Shown here piece by piece: positions 28,793 to 37,098 of a DNA stretch of 64,000 bases (the stretch's first letter is position 1; each line of letters begins with the position of its first letter). Source of the stretch: Luteimonas fraxinea (GTDB taxonomy: Bacteria; Pseudomonadota; Gammaproteobacteria; Xanthomonadales; Xanthomonadaceae); assembly GCF_021233355.1 (NCBI RefSeq), contig NZ_CP089507.1, positions 2,295,001 through 2,359,000 of the forward strand, in the 5' to 3' direction. The notes below the pieces were generated by a model. That model saw only the letters and a program-made list of their open reading frames with translations. It was not told where the DNA came from and did not search any database. The position numbers and the translations under genes were made by a program.

Positions 28793-28947
28793 GGTTCATT
28801 TCTTTTGCTGGCCCAAAAGAAACGGAACCAAAGAAAAGGGCCAGCCCCGAGGGAGCAAATCCGGCCAGTCATTCGTTCCGGGATTTTTCGACTCGCCATC
28901 CTGGCTCGGTCGAAAAACGCCGCACATCCATGTGCGGCGCCCGATGG
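28793..28947 (-). repeat. Inverted element, right copy
   Basis: Reverse-complement counterpart of 28542-28696. Read on the minus strand it has GCGCCGCACATGGATGTGCG, then TTTTTCGACCGAG, then TTTTCTTTGGTTCCGTTTC and CCAGCAAAAGAAATGAACC. Base differences lie mostly in loops while stems are kept by paired changes (CCGCCC/GGGCGG versus CCGCAC/GTGCGG), which suggests selection on structure or long separate descent. Confidence 0.85.
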
Positions 28948-29043
28948 GTCTGCGCACATGCGGCCAGAGCGTTACGGACGTCAAAAGCAGGGGCGAACAT
29001 CAAGGGCGAAGCAAACAGCAGAAGCGAACGCGAAACCTCAACC

Positions 29044-29583
29044 CTATTCCGCCGGCGGCTTCTCCACCGCATCCCGCCCACTGTCCGCCTCCGTCTCCTC
29101 ATCCCCATACACACCCACACCATGCCGGAAGCTCAACGTACCGCCGAGCCAACCGGCGACGCCCACCAGCACCGCCATCGTCGCCGACGACAGCAGGCCC
29201 CACGGCCACACCGCCTCCGTGTGACCGGGCAGTCGCAGCCACACGCCGAGCGCGGCCATTGCCAGCACCATTACCGCGACGATGAAGTGGTTCCACGCCG
29301 AGACGTGCCGGCGAACGACACGGATCGACATCATGTCGATCGTGCCGACGATGCCGGCCAGCACGCCGAAGCCGAGGCCGCCGACGTTGAACCAGAACGA
29401 GAGTTCGGCCCAGAACGGCGCGCCGAGCCAGAGATAGAGGATGTCGGTGACCACGACCATCGACAGAAACGCGATCGGGAACGTCACCAGCATCGGGTGG
29501 ATGGGGTGCTTGGCGATTGCCAGCACGCTCTCCACGGTGTGGCTCTGCGTATCGGGAACGGGTTGGCGTAGATCCTTGCGCAT
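29044..29583 (-). CDS. DUF2231 family membrane protein, last gene of oxidase operon
   Basis: 179 aa. Starts MRKDLRQPVPDTQSHTVESV, then the family signature HPIHPMLVTFPIAFLSMVVV (about 26-45) and three further helices. The C-terminus is acidic. DUF2231 proteins are inner-membrane proteins of unknown function, often near respiratory genes. Its start is 12 bp after the preceding 123-aa gene, so it belongs to the same transcript as the oxidase subunits. Histidines in the first helix could bind heme or metal; that is inference. Confidence 0.88.
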   Translation of the reverse strand: MRKDLRQPVPDTQSHTVESVLAIAKHPIHPMLVTFPIAFLSMVVVTDILYLWLGAPFWAELSFWFNVGGLGFGVLAGIVGTIDMMSIRVVRRHVSAWNHFIVAVMVLAMAALGVWLRLPGHTEAVWPWGLLSSATMAVLVGVAGWLGGTLSFRHGVGVYGDEETEADSGRDAVEKPPAE

Positions 29584-29595
29584 CGAAAATCCGGG

Positions 29596-29967
29596 TCAGG
29601 CGCAGGTCGGCAGCAGCGCGACCGGCAGGGCGGTGAAGGCGACGCCGATGGCGGCGATCAGGGCGACGAGCGCCGACAGTGCGGTGAGGAAGCGCAGGCG
29701 CGAGGTTTCGGTGCGGCCATCGGTCTGCGCGCGTGCGATGCGCCAGGCGCGCAGTGCGCTCGCGCCGAACAAGGCAATGACACCCAGCGCGAGCAAGGTC
29801 AGTGCCCACAGCACCCAGGTCATCGTTTCCAGCCCGGCCACCGGCGCGCGCCACAACGCGCGTGCACAGGCGAGCCCCTGCAGGCTGTAGACCACGACGA
29901 AGTGCAGCGCCCACACCACCAGCGGCATGGACATGCGGGTCAGGCCGATGGGCAGCATCGCACTCAT
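29596..29967 (-). CDS. Small membrane protein of the cytochrome oxidase operon
   Basis: 123 aa from ATG 29967 (MSAMLPIGLTRMSMPLVVW), overlapping the oxidase subunit I+III stop as ATGA (29964-29967). Three to four membrane helices (LVVWALHFVVVYSLQGLACA, TWVLWALTLLALGVIALFGA, and a C-terminal VALIAAIGVAFTALPVALL). Position corresponds to where small subunit-IV-like or uncharacterised membrane proteins occur in alternative caa3-type operons. No recognised domain. Confidence 0.8.
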   Translation of the reverse strand: MSAMLPIGLTRMSMPLVVWALHFVVVYSLQGLACARALWRAPVAGLETMTWVLWALTLLALGVIALFGASALRAWRIARAQTDGRTETSRLRFLTALSALVALIAAIGVAFTALPVALLPTCA

Positions 29968-32504
29968 GCGAACCTCGGGAACAGGTGCAACAGCGCCCAG
30001 ACGATCAGGCCCTGCGCCACAACGTAGCGCCAGAAGCCGGTCGCGATGCGCGCTTCGAGACTGCGCACCGCATCGACATGGCCATGGTGGATGCGCAGCG
30101 CGACGAACCCGGCGATCAGCACCGCGACTGCGATGTGCAGCGCCTGGAACCCGGCCAGCGTCCACACGACCGAACCATAGGCATGGCGCTGAGGTGCACC
30201 GACGGCGTCGGCGATCGCCGGCAGTTGCAGGGCGAGGCAGGCGATGGCGGACAGGATCGCGAACGCGCTCCAGATCACCGCTGCGCGTGTATGCCCGGCA
30301 CGCAGGGCGATCGGCATGCGCCACGCGCCGACGCCGGCCGCCAGCAATGCGCCGAGTGCGGCGAGCATCGGCGTCGATGCCGTCAGCGTGGCGCCACCGC
30401 CGGGCCAGGCCGGTGCGTTGAGCCACAGATAGAAATAGGCGAACACCAGCGACGCGAACAGCGAGCCGACGATCATCAGCGTGCCGACCAGTGCCCACCA
30501 GCCCGGCGCGTTGCGTGCCAGCGCCTGCGTGGGCAGACGCAGGCCCGGCGCGACTTCGATCTCCAGCGGGGTTTCGCGGCCGTTGACCGTCCACAGCCAG
30601 CGCAGGAACAGGCCGATCAGCGGCAGCAGCATCAGGATCGACAACCAGTACTGCGAAGTGATGAAACCGCCCAACAGCACCGCGATCGTCAACGCCGCGA
30701 ACAGCGGCAACCAGGTCGAGTTCGACAGACGGATTGCCTGTTCCGGCTGAGCGGACTGGATGCCGGTGCCGATGATCCAGCGACGGCCGTCGACGGCCTC
30801 GCCGAGCAGACCATCGGTACGCCGCGTCGCCTCGACCACACCCGGGTCGTGCCACAGCGGATTGCGGTCGTCGACGACCGGGATCGAGGCGAAGTTGTAC
30901 TTCGGCGCCGGGTGCGGCAGCGCCCATTCCAGCGTGCCGGCCTGCCAGGGATTCTCGGTGCCGCGGCGTCCGAGGCGGAAGCACAGCGCCACGTCGATCA
31001 GGATCGCGACGATGCCGACCGCGAGCACGAAGCCCGCCGCCGTTGACAGCAGGTTGAGCCACTGCACGCCGAGCTCCATCGCGTAGCTGTCGACACGCCG
31101 CGGCATGCCGACCAGACCGGTGATGTGCATCGGCAGGAACGCCAGATGGAAGCCGATGAACACCAGCCAGAAACCGCTGCGGCTCAGCGATTCGGACGGC
31201 ATGCGCCCGCTCGCCAGCGGCAGCCAGTAGTACAGCCCGGCGAACATCGGGAACATCATCCCGCCGATCAGCACGTAATGCAGATGCGCGACGACGAAGT
31301 GCGTGTCGTGCGCCTGCCAGTCGAACGGCACGAACGCGAGCATGACCCCGGTCAGGCCACCACAGACGAAGGTGATGAAGAAGCCGATGATGTAGAGCAT
31401 CGGCACGCGCAACCAGGGTTTGCCGGCCCATAGCGTGGCGATCCACGCGAAGATCTGGATGCCGGTCGGAATCGCCACTGCCATGCTCGCCGCGCTGAAG
31501 AACGCCAGCGCCAGCAGTGGAATGCCGACCGCGAACATGTGGTGCACCCACAGGCCGAAACTCAGGAACCCCGTCGCGACCAGCGCCAGCACGACCCAGG
31601 TGTAACCCACGATGGGACGACGCGCGAAGGTCGGCACGATCGTCGACACCACACCCGCCGCCGGCAGGAAGATGATGTAGACCTCGGGATGGCCGAACAG
31701 CCAGAACAGGTGCTGCCAGAGCAGGGGATCGCCGCCGCGCGCAACCTCGAAGAACGCGAAGTCGAACGCGCGCTGGATCTCCAGCAACAGGCTGGCGAGG
31801 ATCAGCGGCGGAAAACCGAACGCGATCATGAAGGCGGTGACCAGCACGGCCCACGCGAACAGCGGCATGCGGGTGAGGTCCATGCCCGGCGCGCGGGTGA
31901 CCAGGATCGCGACGATCAGTTCGACCGCTGCGGTCACCGCCGCGATCTCGGCGAAGGTCACGCCGATCAACCAGAAATCCGCGCCCTTTCCGGGCGAATA
32001 GGTCGAGTCGGTCAGCGGCGTGTACATGAACCAGCCGCCGTCGGGCACGCTGCCGAAGATGAAGCTCGAATACAGGAAGATGCCGCCGAACAGGTAGCAC
32101 CACCAGCCGAACGCCGACAGCCGTGGGAACGGAAGGTCGCGCGTGCCGAGCATCTTCGGGATGAGATACATCGCGAAGCCTTCCATGATCGGCACCGCGA
32201 ACAGGAACATCATCGTCGTGCCGTGCATGGTCACGAACTGCGCGTAGCGTTCGGGGTCGAGCACGTTCAAACCCGGCCACGACAGCTGCAGGCGGATGAA
32301 CATCGACAGCATGCCGCCGATCAGCAGGAAGACCAGGCCGGTGACGATGAAGCGCAGTGCGATCGTCGTGTGGTTGACGGCGGTCAGCTGACCGACGAGG
32401 CCGCGGCCATTGGCCCAGACGCGTTCGAGCAGGGCGATGCGCTCGGCGTGACGCAGGTGATCGCCGGGCGTGGGAATCGTGTGGTCGGGAGTCAGGGTGC
32501 TCAC
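29964..32504 (-). CDS. ctaD: Cytochrome c oxidase subunit I fused to subunit III
   Basis: 846 aa from GTG 32504; a standard subunit I is about 530-560 aa, and the extra C-terminal part (about 610-846) is subunit-III-like (SLFASLVFAYFYLWLNAPAW, then VVWTLAGFQALHIAVAVLIA, ending YVVAQGLIVWALLHLFPRF). Heme-copper ligands in subunit I: H94 (VTMHGTTMMF), CuB H272 with cross-linking Y276 (GHPEVY), H321/H322 (VHHMF), and H407/H409 (VAHLHY). Terminal oxidase core: reduces O2 to water and pumps protons in the inner membrane. Translational coupling on both sides by 4-bp overlaps (GTGA with subunit II, ATGA with the next gene). Confidence 0.95.
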   Translation of the reverse strand: MSTLTPDHTIPTPGDHLRHAERIALLERVWANGRGLVGQLTAVNHTTIALRFIVTGLVFLLIGGMLSMFIRLQLSWPGLNVLDPERYAQFVTMHGTTMMFLFAVPIMEGFAMYLIPKMLGTRDLPFPRLSAFGWWCYLFGGIFLYSSFIFGSVPDGGWFMYTPLTDSTYSPGKGADFWLIGVTFAEIAAVTAAVELIVAILVTRAPGMDLTRMPLFAWAVLVTAFMIAFGFPPLILASLLLEIQRAFDFAFFEVARGGDPLLWQHLFWLFGHPEVYIIFLPAAGVVSTIVPTFARRPIVGYTWVVLALVATGFLSFGLWVHHMFAVGIPLLALAFFSAASMAVAIPTGIQIFAWIATLWAGKPWLRVPMLYIIGFFITFVCGGLTGVMLAFVPFDWQAHDTHFVVAHLHYVLIGGMMFPMFAGLYYWLPLASGRMPSESLSRSGFWLVFIGFHLAFLPMHITGLVGMPRRVDSYAMELGVQWLNLLSTAAGFVLAVGIVAILIDVALCFRLGRRGTENPWQAGTLEWALPHPAPKYNFASIPVVDDRNPLWHDPGVVEATRRTDGLLGEAVDGRRWIIGTGIQSAQPEQAIRLSNSTWLPLFAALTIAVLLGGFITSQYWLSILMLLPLIGLFLRWLWTVNGRETPLEIEVAPGLRLPTQALARNAPGWWALVGTLMIVGSLFASLVFAYFYLWLNAPAWPGGGATLTASTPMLAALGALLAAGVGAWRMPIALRAGHTRAAVIWSAFAILSAIACLALQLPAIADAVGAPQRHAYGSVVWTLAGFQALHIAVAVLIAGFVALRIHHGHVDAVRSLEARIATGFWRYVVAQGLIVWALLHLFPRFA

Positions 32505-33319
32505 AGCACGTCCTCGGATGCGCCGTGACGCGGGGGCGCGCGGCCGGCGGGATGGCCGGGCGCGGGGGCTTCGATGGCGGGGGCGGGCTCGCGTGCGGCC
32601 AGCCAGTCTTCGATCGCGGCGGCGTCCATCACGCGCACTGGAAAGACCATGCGCGCATGTTCGAGCCCGCAGAACTCCGCGCACTGGCCGCGCATGGGCG
32701 TGGCCTGGTCGGCGCGCAGGCGCAAGGTGTTCACACGGCCGGGGACCGCATCCATCTTGCCGCCGAGGCGCGGGATCCAGAAGCTGTGGATCACGTCGTC
32801 GCTGGTGATGCGGTACTCGACCATCGCGCCCAGCGGCACGGCCAGTTCGTCGACGCTTTCGCCGATCACTTGGCCATCGGCGTCGCGATAGCGGAAATGC
32901 CACTGCCACTGCCTCGCGGTGACTTCGACGACCGCATCGGGTTCGACGCCGACGCCGGTCACGCGTGCGCTGGTCAGGCTGCCGTACACCAGCAGCGCGG
33001 CGAGCACGACGGTGGGAAAGGCGAGCCCGCCCCAGACCACCAGACGCTCGGGTCGGCGCAGTGCGCTGTCGGTGTCGCGACGTCGAACGGCAAGCCACAG
33101 CAGGACCAGGACCAGCGCCCAGACGCCGGTGAACGTGCCCACCATCAGCCACCAACCGCGTGCGATCTCGGCAGCGGCCGGGCCGGCGGGATCCAGCGCG
33201 GATTGCGGACCCGCACAGGCGGTGACGAGCGCCGCGAGCGCGGCGCCGAGCAGAACGCCGGCAGTGCGGCGGAGCCGGTTCGTGATGTCGATTGCTGCAG
33301 CCCCGTCGTCCACGTACAC
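32501..33319 (-). CDS. ctaC: Cytochrome c oxidase subunit II
   Basis: 272 aa. Lipoprotein-type leader with lipobox LVTAC (C35), two membrane helices (about 55-80 and 92-115), then the periplasmic CuA cupredoxin domain. CuA ligands: H178 (VIHSFWIP) and C213, E215, C217, H221, M224 (CAEFCGLEHARM). The substrate-facing aromatic stretch is RQWQWHF. No fused cytochrome c domain at the C-terminus, which is instead Pro/Ala-rich. First gene of the operon. Divergent from the radical-SAM gene (159-bp spacer). Confidence 0.95.
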   Translation of the reverse strand: MYVDDGAAAIDITNRLRRTAGVLLGAALAALVTACAGPQSALDPAGPAAAEIARGWWLMVGTFTGVWALVLVLLWLAVRRRDTDSALRRPERLVVWGGLAFPTVVLAALLVYGSLTSARVTGVGVEPDAVVEVTARQWQWHFRYRDADGQVIGESVDELAVPLGAMVEYRITSDDVIHSFWIPRLGGKMDAVPGRVNTLRLRADQATPMRGQCAEFCGLEHARMVFPVRVMDAAAIEDWLAAREPAPAIEAPAPGHPAGRAPPRHGASEDVL

Positions 33320-33478
33320 GGCCTGCCGGTCGACAGGCCCGTGGTCACGCTACCGATCCGCGCGGCCACGCTCCGTGAATAGGTCGTCGCGACGCGGCCT
33401 GCGCAATGCGCTCACGGCCGCCGCGCCCAACGCGTTGCAGTCTCATGGATTGAGACACTTTGCAGGCACCGTAGGCGC

Positions 33479-34759
33479 GTGAACCTGACCGACAAGCTCG
33501 CGATCCTCGCCGACGCCGCCAAGTACGACGCTTCCTGCGCGTCGAGCGGTGCGAACAAACGCGATTCGTCGAAGACCGGCGGCATCGGCAGTACCGAGGG
33601 CATGGGCATCTGCCACTCGTACACGCCGGACGGCCGCTGCGTGTCGCTGCTGAAGATCCTGCTGACCAATTTCTGCGTGTTCGACTGCGCGTACTGCGTC
33701 AATCGCGTGTCGAGCAACGTGCGCCGTGCGCGCTTCACGCCCGAAGAGGTCGTGACGCTGACGCTGGATTTCTACAAGCGCAACTACATCGAGGGCCTGT
33801 TCCTCTCCAGCGGCATCATCCGCAGCGGCGACTACACGATGGAGCAGATGGTCGAGGTCGCGCGCAGCCTGCGCGAGGACCATCGCTTCGCCGGCTACAT
33901 CCACCTCAAGACGATTCCCGACGCCGCGCCGGAGCTGCTCGCCGCGGCCGGCCGCTACGCCGACCGTCTGAGCATCAACATCGAGCTGCCGACCGAGGCC
34001 GGCATGACCGCATTGGCGCCAGAGAAAACCCATGCCGGCATCCACGGCGCGATGGGCGAACTCAAGTGGCGCATCGACGAGGACAAGGATGCGCGCCGGG
34101 TCAAGCGCCAAGGCGTGACCGTGCGCCGCGCGAAAGCGCCGCGCTTCGCACCGGCCGGGCAGAGCACGCAGATGATCGTGGGCGCGGACGACGCCAACGA
34201 CCGCAGCATCCTGGAAACCAGCAACCGCATGTACGGCACCTACCGGATGCGGCGGGTGTACTACTCGGCCTTCAGCCCAATTCCCGATGCCGCGAAGAAC
34301 CTGCCGCTGCAGTCACCGCCGCTGCTGCGCGAGCATCGGCTGTACCAGGCGGACTGGCTGCTGCGCTTCTACGGCTTCGATGTCGACGAGATCACGCCCG
34401 ACGCGGCGAACGCTGAAGACGTGGATGCCGAAACGCCGGGCATGCTCGATCTCGACGTCGACCCCAAGCTGGCCTGGGCGCTGCGCAACCCGACACGCTT
34501 CCCGGTCGACATCAACCGCGCCCCACGCGAGATGTTGCTGCGCGTGCCGGGCCTGGGCACACGCAACGTCGAGCGCATCATCTCCGCGCGGCCGCATGGC
34601 GCCCTGCGCCTCGATGACCTCGCGCGTCTGCGCGTGCCGCTGAGAAAGATCATGCCGTTCGTGATCACGCCCGGCCATCACCCGCGCCAGCGTCTCGACG
34701 ACCCCGCACGCCTGCGCAACGAACTCGCCCCGCAGCCGCGGCAGGCGAGTCTGTTCTGA
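33479..34759 (+). CDS. Putative DNA modification/repair radical SAM protein (TIGR03916 type)
   Basis: 426 aa from GTG 33479. Radical SAM cluster motif CxxxCxxC at C66, C70, C73 (CVFDCAYC). Further conserved features: GSTEGMGICHSYTPDGRC upstream of it, LFLSSGIIRSGDYTMEQMVE and TQMIVGADDANDRSIL. C-terminal helix-hairpin-helix near LLRVPGLGTRNVERII suggests binding to nucleic acid. Members of this family are regularly encoded next to a UdgX/DUF4130 protein, as here (35031, same strand). Reaction and substrate are not established; radical chemistry on a DNA base or a lesion is the working idea. Confidence 0.92.
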   Translation: MNLTDKLAILADAAKYDASCASSGANKRDSSKTGGIGSTEGMGICHSYTPDGRCVSLLKILLTNFCVFDCAYCVNRVSSNVRRARFTPEEVVTLTLDFYKRNYIEGLFLSSGIIRSGDYTMEQMVEVARSLREDHRFAGYIHLKTIPDAAPELLAAAGRYADRLSINIELPTEAGMTALAPEKTHAGIHGAMGELKWRIDEDKDARRVKRQGVTVRRAKAPRFAPAGQSTQMIVGADDANDRSILETSNRMYGTYRMRRVYYSAFSPIPDAAKNLPLQSPPLLREHRLYQADWLLRFYGFDVDEITPDAANAEDVDAETPGMLDLDVDPKLAWALRNPTRFPVDINRAPREMLLRVPGLGTRNVERIISARPHGALRLDDLARLRVPLRKIMPFVITPGHHPRQRLDDPARLRNELAPQPRQASLF

Positions 34760-34812
34760 TCGATCCTGGTCACGCATTTGGACAGCCGATCGCAGCGCGC
34801 GTGCTCTGAAGC

Positions 34813-34914
34813 CTTCCCCCGTGAACGGGGAAGGGTTGGGTGGGGGCTAACGTTACGGTTGTCGCGACGTGTGGGTTCGCCCCCATCCAACCCTTCTCCC
34901 GCGCACGGGGAAGG
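34813..34914. repeat. Long imperfect inverted repeat between radical-SAM and UdgX genes
   Basis: Left arm CTTCCCCCGTGAACGGGG plus AAGGGTTGGGTGGGGG (34813-34846). Right arm CCCCCATCCAACCCTTCTCC plus CGCGCACGGGGAAGG (34880-34914). The arms pair over about 33 bp with few mismatches and each contains a small internal hairpin. Its GGGTTGGG(T/C)GGGGG core recurs at 38990-39007. Confidence 0.8.
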
Positions 34915-34949
34915 AGACAAGCGCGCACCTCCGCGCCCGATCCGGGTCT

Positions 34950-34971
34950 GGTAGGAGCGGCCTTGGTCGCG
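34950..34971 (+). repeat. REP-like palindromic unit
   Basis: GGTAGGAGCGGCCTTGGTCG followed by CG. It matches the TGTAGGAGCGGC...GCCGCG type of REP sequence common in Pseudomonads and Xanthomonads. I see a single copy in this window, about 60 bp before the UdgX start. Confidence 0.5.
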
Positions 34972-35030
34972 CTTCCGGAGGATGGTCTGCTGCAGCTTCG
35001 CCATTCCACGCTCGATGCATCCTGCGCGGC

Positions 35031-36461
35031 ATGAGCGCGCTCGCGCCCCACATCCGCATCTCCGCCCAGGTCGACCCGCCCTGGGACGCCCACGCTTGGC
35101 GTGCCGCCGCGCGCGCCGCCCTGTGCGCAGGCCTGCCACCCGAACGACTCGACTGGAGCGGCGGCGCCCAGGGCTCATTGCTCGGCGGGCTTGATCTCGC
35201 GTCGCTGCCCGCGCAACGCAACGCTCCGCGGGTGCCATCCGAATTCCTGTCGCTCGCCGGCGCGGTGCTCTGCAACCGGGCCGAGGACCGCCACGGTCTG
35301 CTCTATCGCATGCTCTGGCGCATCGCCGAAGGCGAGCGCGCATTGCTGCAGCGCGCGTCTGACCCCGATGTGCATCGCGCCACCACGATGGCGCAGGCGG
35401 TGCGCCGCGACAGCCACAAGATGAAGGCTTTCGTGCGCTTTCGCGAAGTGCCCGGCGACACCGATCGCTACATCGCCTGGTTCGAACCGGATCACCACAT
35501 CGTCGATCGCGTCGCGCCGTTTTTCGCGCGGCGCTTCGCCGGTATGCGCTGGGCGATCGTGACGCCGTATCGCACCGCGATGTGGGACGGCGAGGCGCTT
35601 GCGTTCGCCGACGGCGGTGTGCGCGCTGACGCGCCGTCCGAAGATGCGCGCGAGGATCTGTGGCGCACCTACTACGCGAACATCTTCAATCCGGCACGGC
35701 TCAACACCACGATGATGCGCGCGGAGATGCCGCAGAAGTACTGGAAGCACCTGCCGGAAGCGGCGTTGCTGCCCGATCTCGTCCGCGACGCCGGCCTGCG
35801 CGTGCGCGAGATGGCCGAGCGCGAACACGAGGCGCCGCGCCGCCGTATTCCGGCAGCGCCGGCGCCAGCGCCTGTCGTGGCCGGCACGCTCGAGGCATTG
35901 CGCGAATCCGCACGTGATTGCCGGCGCTGTCCGCTGTGGCAGCCGGCGACGCAGACCGTGTTCGGCGAAGGCCCGTCCAGCGCACGCACGATGATCGTCG
36001 GCGAACAGCCGGGCGATGAAGAGGATCTGTCCGGGCGTCCGTTCGTCGGTCCCGCAGGGCGTCTGTTCTCGCGCGCGCTGGACGAGCTCGGCATCGACCG
36101 CAGCACCCTGTACCTGACCAATGCGGTCAAGCATTTCCGCTTCGAACCGCGTGGCAAGCGCCGCCTGCACAAGCGTCCGGATGTCGCGCACATCGAGGCC
36201 TGCAACGGCTGGCTGCGCGCGGAGATCGCGCAGGTACAACCCGAGCGCATCGTCTGTCTCGGCGCGAGTGCGGCGCGTGCGGTGTTCGGCCCGGGTGTGC
36301 GTCTGACCGAGGAACGCGGCATCTGGCGTACGCGCGAGGACGGTGTGCGCGCGTTCGCCACCGTGCATCCCTCGTGGGTATTGCGACAGGGCGACAGCCA
36401 AGCACAAGCCGATGCCTACGCCGGCTTCGTCGATGACCTGCGTCAGTTGCTGGCGGCCTGA
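35031..36461 (+). CDS. DUF4130 - UdgX fusion, uracil-DNA-binding/glycosylase-like Fe-S protein
   Basis: 476 aa. N-terminal DUF4130 domain (about 1-270, TIGR03915-type). From about 290 comes a family-4-like uracil-DNA glycosylase domain of the UdgX class: active-site motif GEQPGDEE (324-331), the UdgX-specific loop KRRLH (376-380, H380 equivalent to the residue that forms a covalent bond with DNA at uracil sites in mycobacterial UdgX), and HPS at 446-448. Probable 4Fe-4S ligands C297, C300, C391, C409. ATG 35031 begins the first recognisable residues. Paired with the radical-SAM gene upstream. Presumed to recognise uracil or a modified base and work with the radical-SAM enzyme; the joint function is unknown. 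Confidence 0.92.
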   Translation: MSALAPHIRISAQVDPPWDAHAWRAAARAALCAGLPPERLDWSGGAQGSLLGGLDLASLPAQRNAPRVPSEFLSLAGAVLCNRAEDRHGLLYRMLWRIAEGERALLQRASDPDVHRATTMAQAVRRDSHKMKAFVRFREVPGDTDRYIAWFEPDHHIVDRVAPFFARRFAGMRWAIVTPYRTAMWDGEALAFADGGVRADAPSEDAREDLWRTYYANIFNPARLNTTMMRAEMPQKYWKHLPEAALLPDLVRDAGLRVREMAEREHEAPRRRIPAAPAPAPVVAGTLEALRESARDCRRCPLWQPATQTVFGEGPSSARTMIVGEQPGDEEDLSGRPFVGPAGRLFSRALDELGIDRSTLYLTNAVKHFRFEPRGKRRLHKRPDVAHIEACNGWLRAEIAQVQPERIVCLGASAARAVFGPGVRLTEERGIWRTREDGVRAFATVHPSWVLRQGDSQAQADAYAGFVDDLRQLLAA

Positions 36462-36593
36462 TCCCGGATTGACACGATGAATCGCGAGGGCGCGCGTCTC
36501 GCGCCGTCTGCATGAACGGTGCTGATTTTCGTTCACCTGCACTTCGCAGCGGTCGCCGAACACTCCGCCCACCCCAATCGCAGGAGCGTCACG

Positions 36594-37025
36594 ATGCAGC
36601 ACACCACCGCCATCCGTGGCCTTGTTCTGGCCCTCTCGCTCGCCGCTGGCGCCGCCGTCGCCCAGGACGCCATGACCAGCACCCAGGTGCGCGCCGCACT
36701 GACTGAAGGCGGCTACACCAATATCCACGACGTCGAGTTCAAGGACGGCGTGTGGAAGGCCGACGTCACCGACGCCAACGGCACCAAGATCGACGTGCGT
36801 CTGGACCCGGCCACCGGCCGCGTCTATCCGGAAACCGCCGGCGCAACCAGTCTTGGGGAGTCCGATATCCGCGCCAAGCTGACCGCCGAGGGCTTCACCC
36901 GCATCGAAGACGTCAAGTTCGACGACGGCATGTGGGAGGCCGAGGCCGACAACGCGCAAGGCCAGCGTATGGATCTGAAGCTCGACCCGGAAGACGGCCG
37001 CATCGTCAGCCAGTCGCGCGACTGA
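36594..37025 (+). CDS. Exported PepSY-domain protein (two PepSY repeats)
   Basis: 143 aa from ATG 36594 with ribosome site CAGGAGCGTC. Signal peptide MQHTTAIRGLVLALSLAAGA cleaved near AVAQ. Two PepSY-like repeats (about 28-82 and 88-141), each with G(Y/F)T.I.DV.F.DG.W and a closing LDP.(T/D)GR(V/I). Periplasmic. PepSY domains are thought to inhibit peptidases or bind small ligands. A strong hairpin follows. Confidence 0.87.
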   Translation: MQHTTAIRGLVLALSLAAGAAVAQDAMTSTQVRAALTEGGYTNIHDVEFKDGVWKADVTDANGTKIDVRLDPATGRVYPETAGATSLGESDIRAKLTAEGFTRIEDVKFDDGMWEAEADNAQGQRMDLKLDPEDGRIVSQSRD

Positions 37026-37043
37026 TCATTCGCATCGCGATAC

Positions 37044-37073
37044 CAGAACGCCCGGCTTCGGCCGGGCGTTCTG
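37044..37073. terminator. Probable bidirectional terminator
   Basis: Perfect 13-bp stem CAGAACGCCCGGC, TTCG tetraloop, GCCGGGCGTTCTG, between the convergent PepSY gene and the gene ending at 37099. The right side continues TTGTG, so the T-tract is weak, but the UUCG-capped stem is very stable. Confidence 0.8.
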
Positions 37074-37098
37074 TTGTGCGGAATCCAGAGACGGCGCG

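Larger units (their letters stand above)
28469..29043. other. 575-bp non-coding region holding a two-copy inverted element
   Basis: Lies between the convergent ends of the HemJ/CopD-like gene and the DUF2231 gene. Several open frames cross it but none gives a recognisable or repeat-free protein; they read through hairpins and are rejected as genes. Most of the region consists of two inverted copies of one element (28542-28696 and 28793-28947) with a 96-bp centre. Confidence 0.7.

Noticed and set aside
28484-29285. Overlapping plus-strand frames of 68-275 codons in the inverted-repeat region
   Set aside because: They run through palindromes, differ in frame between repeat copies, and yield no known domain.
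33320-33478. Possible tRNA or riboswitch in the oxidase/radical-SAM divergent gap
   Set aside because: No cloverleaf, T-loop GGTTCGA-type box or conserved riboswitch core is visible; it is most likely promoters only.
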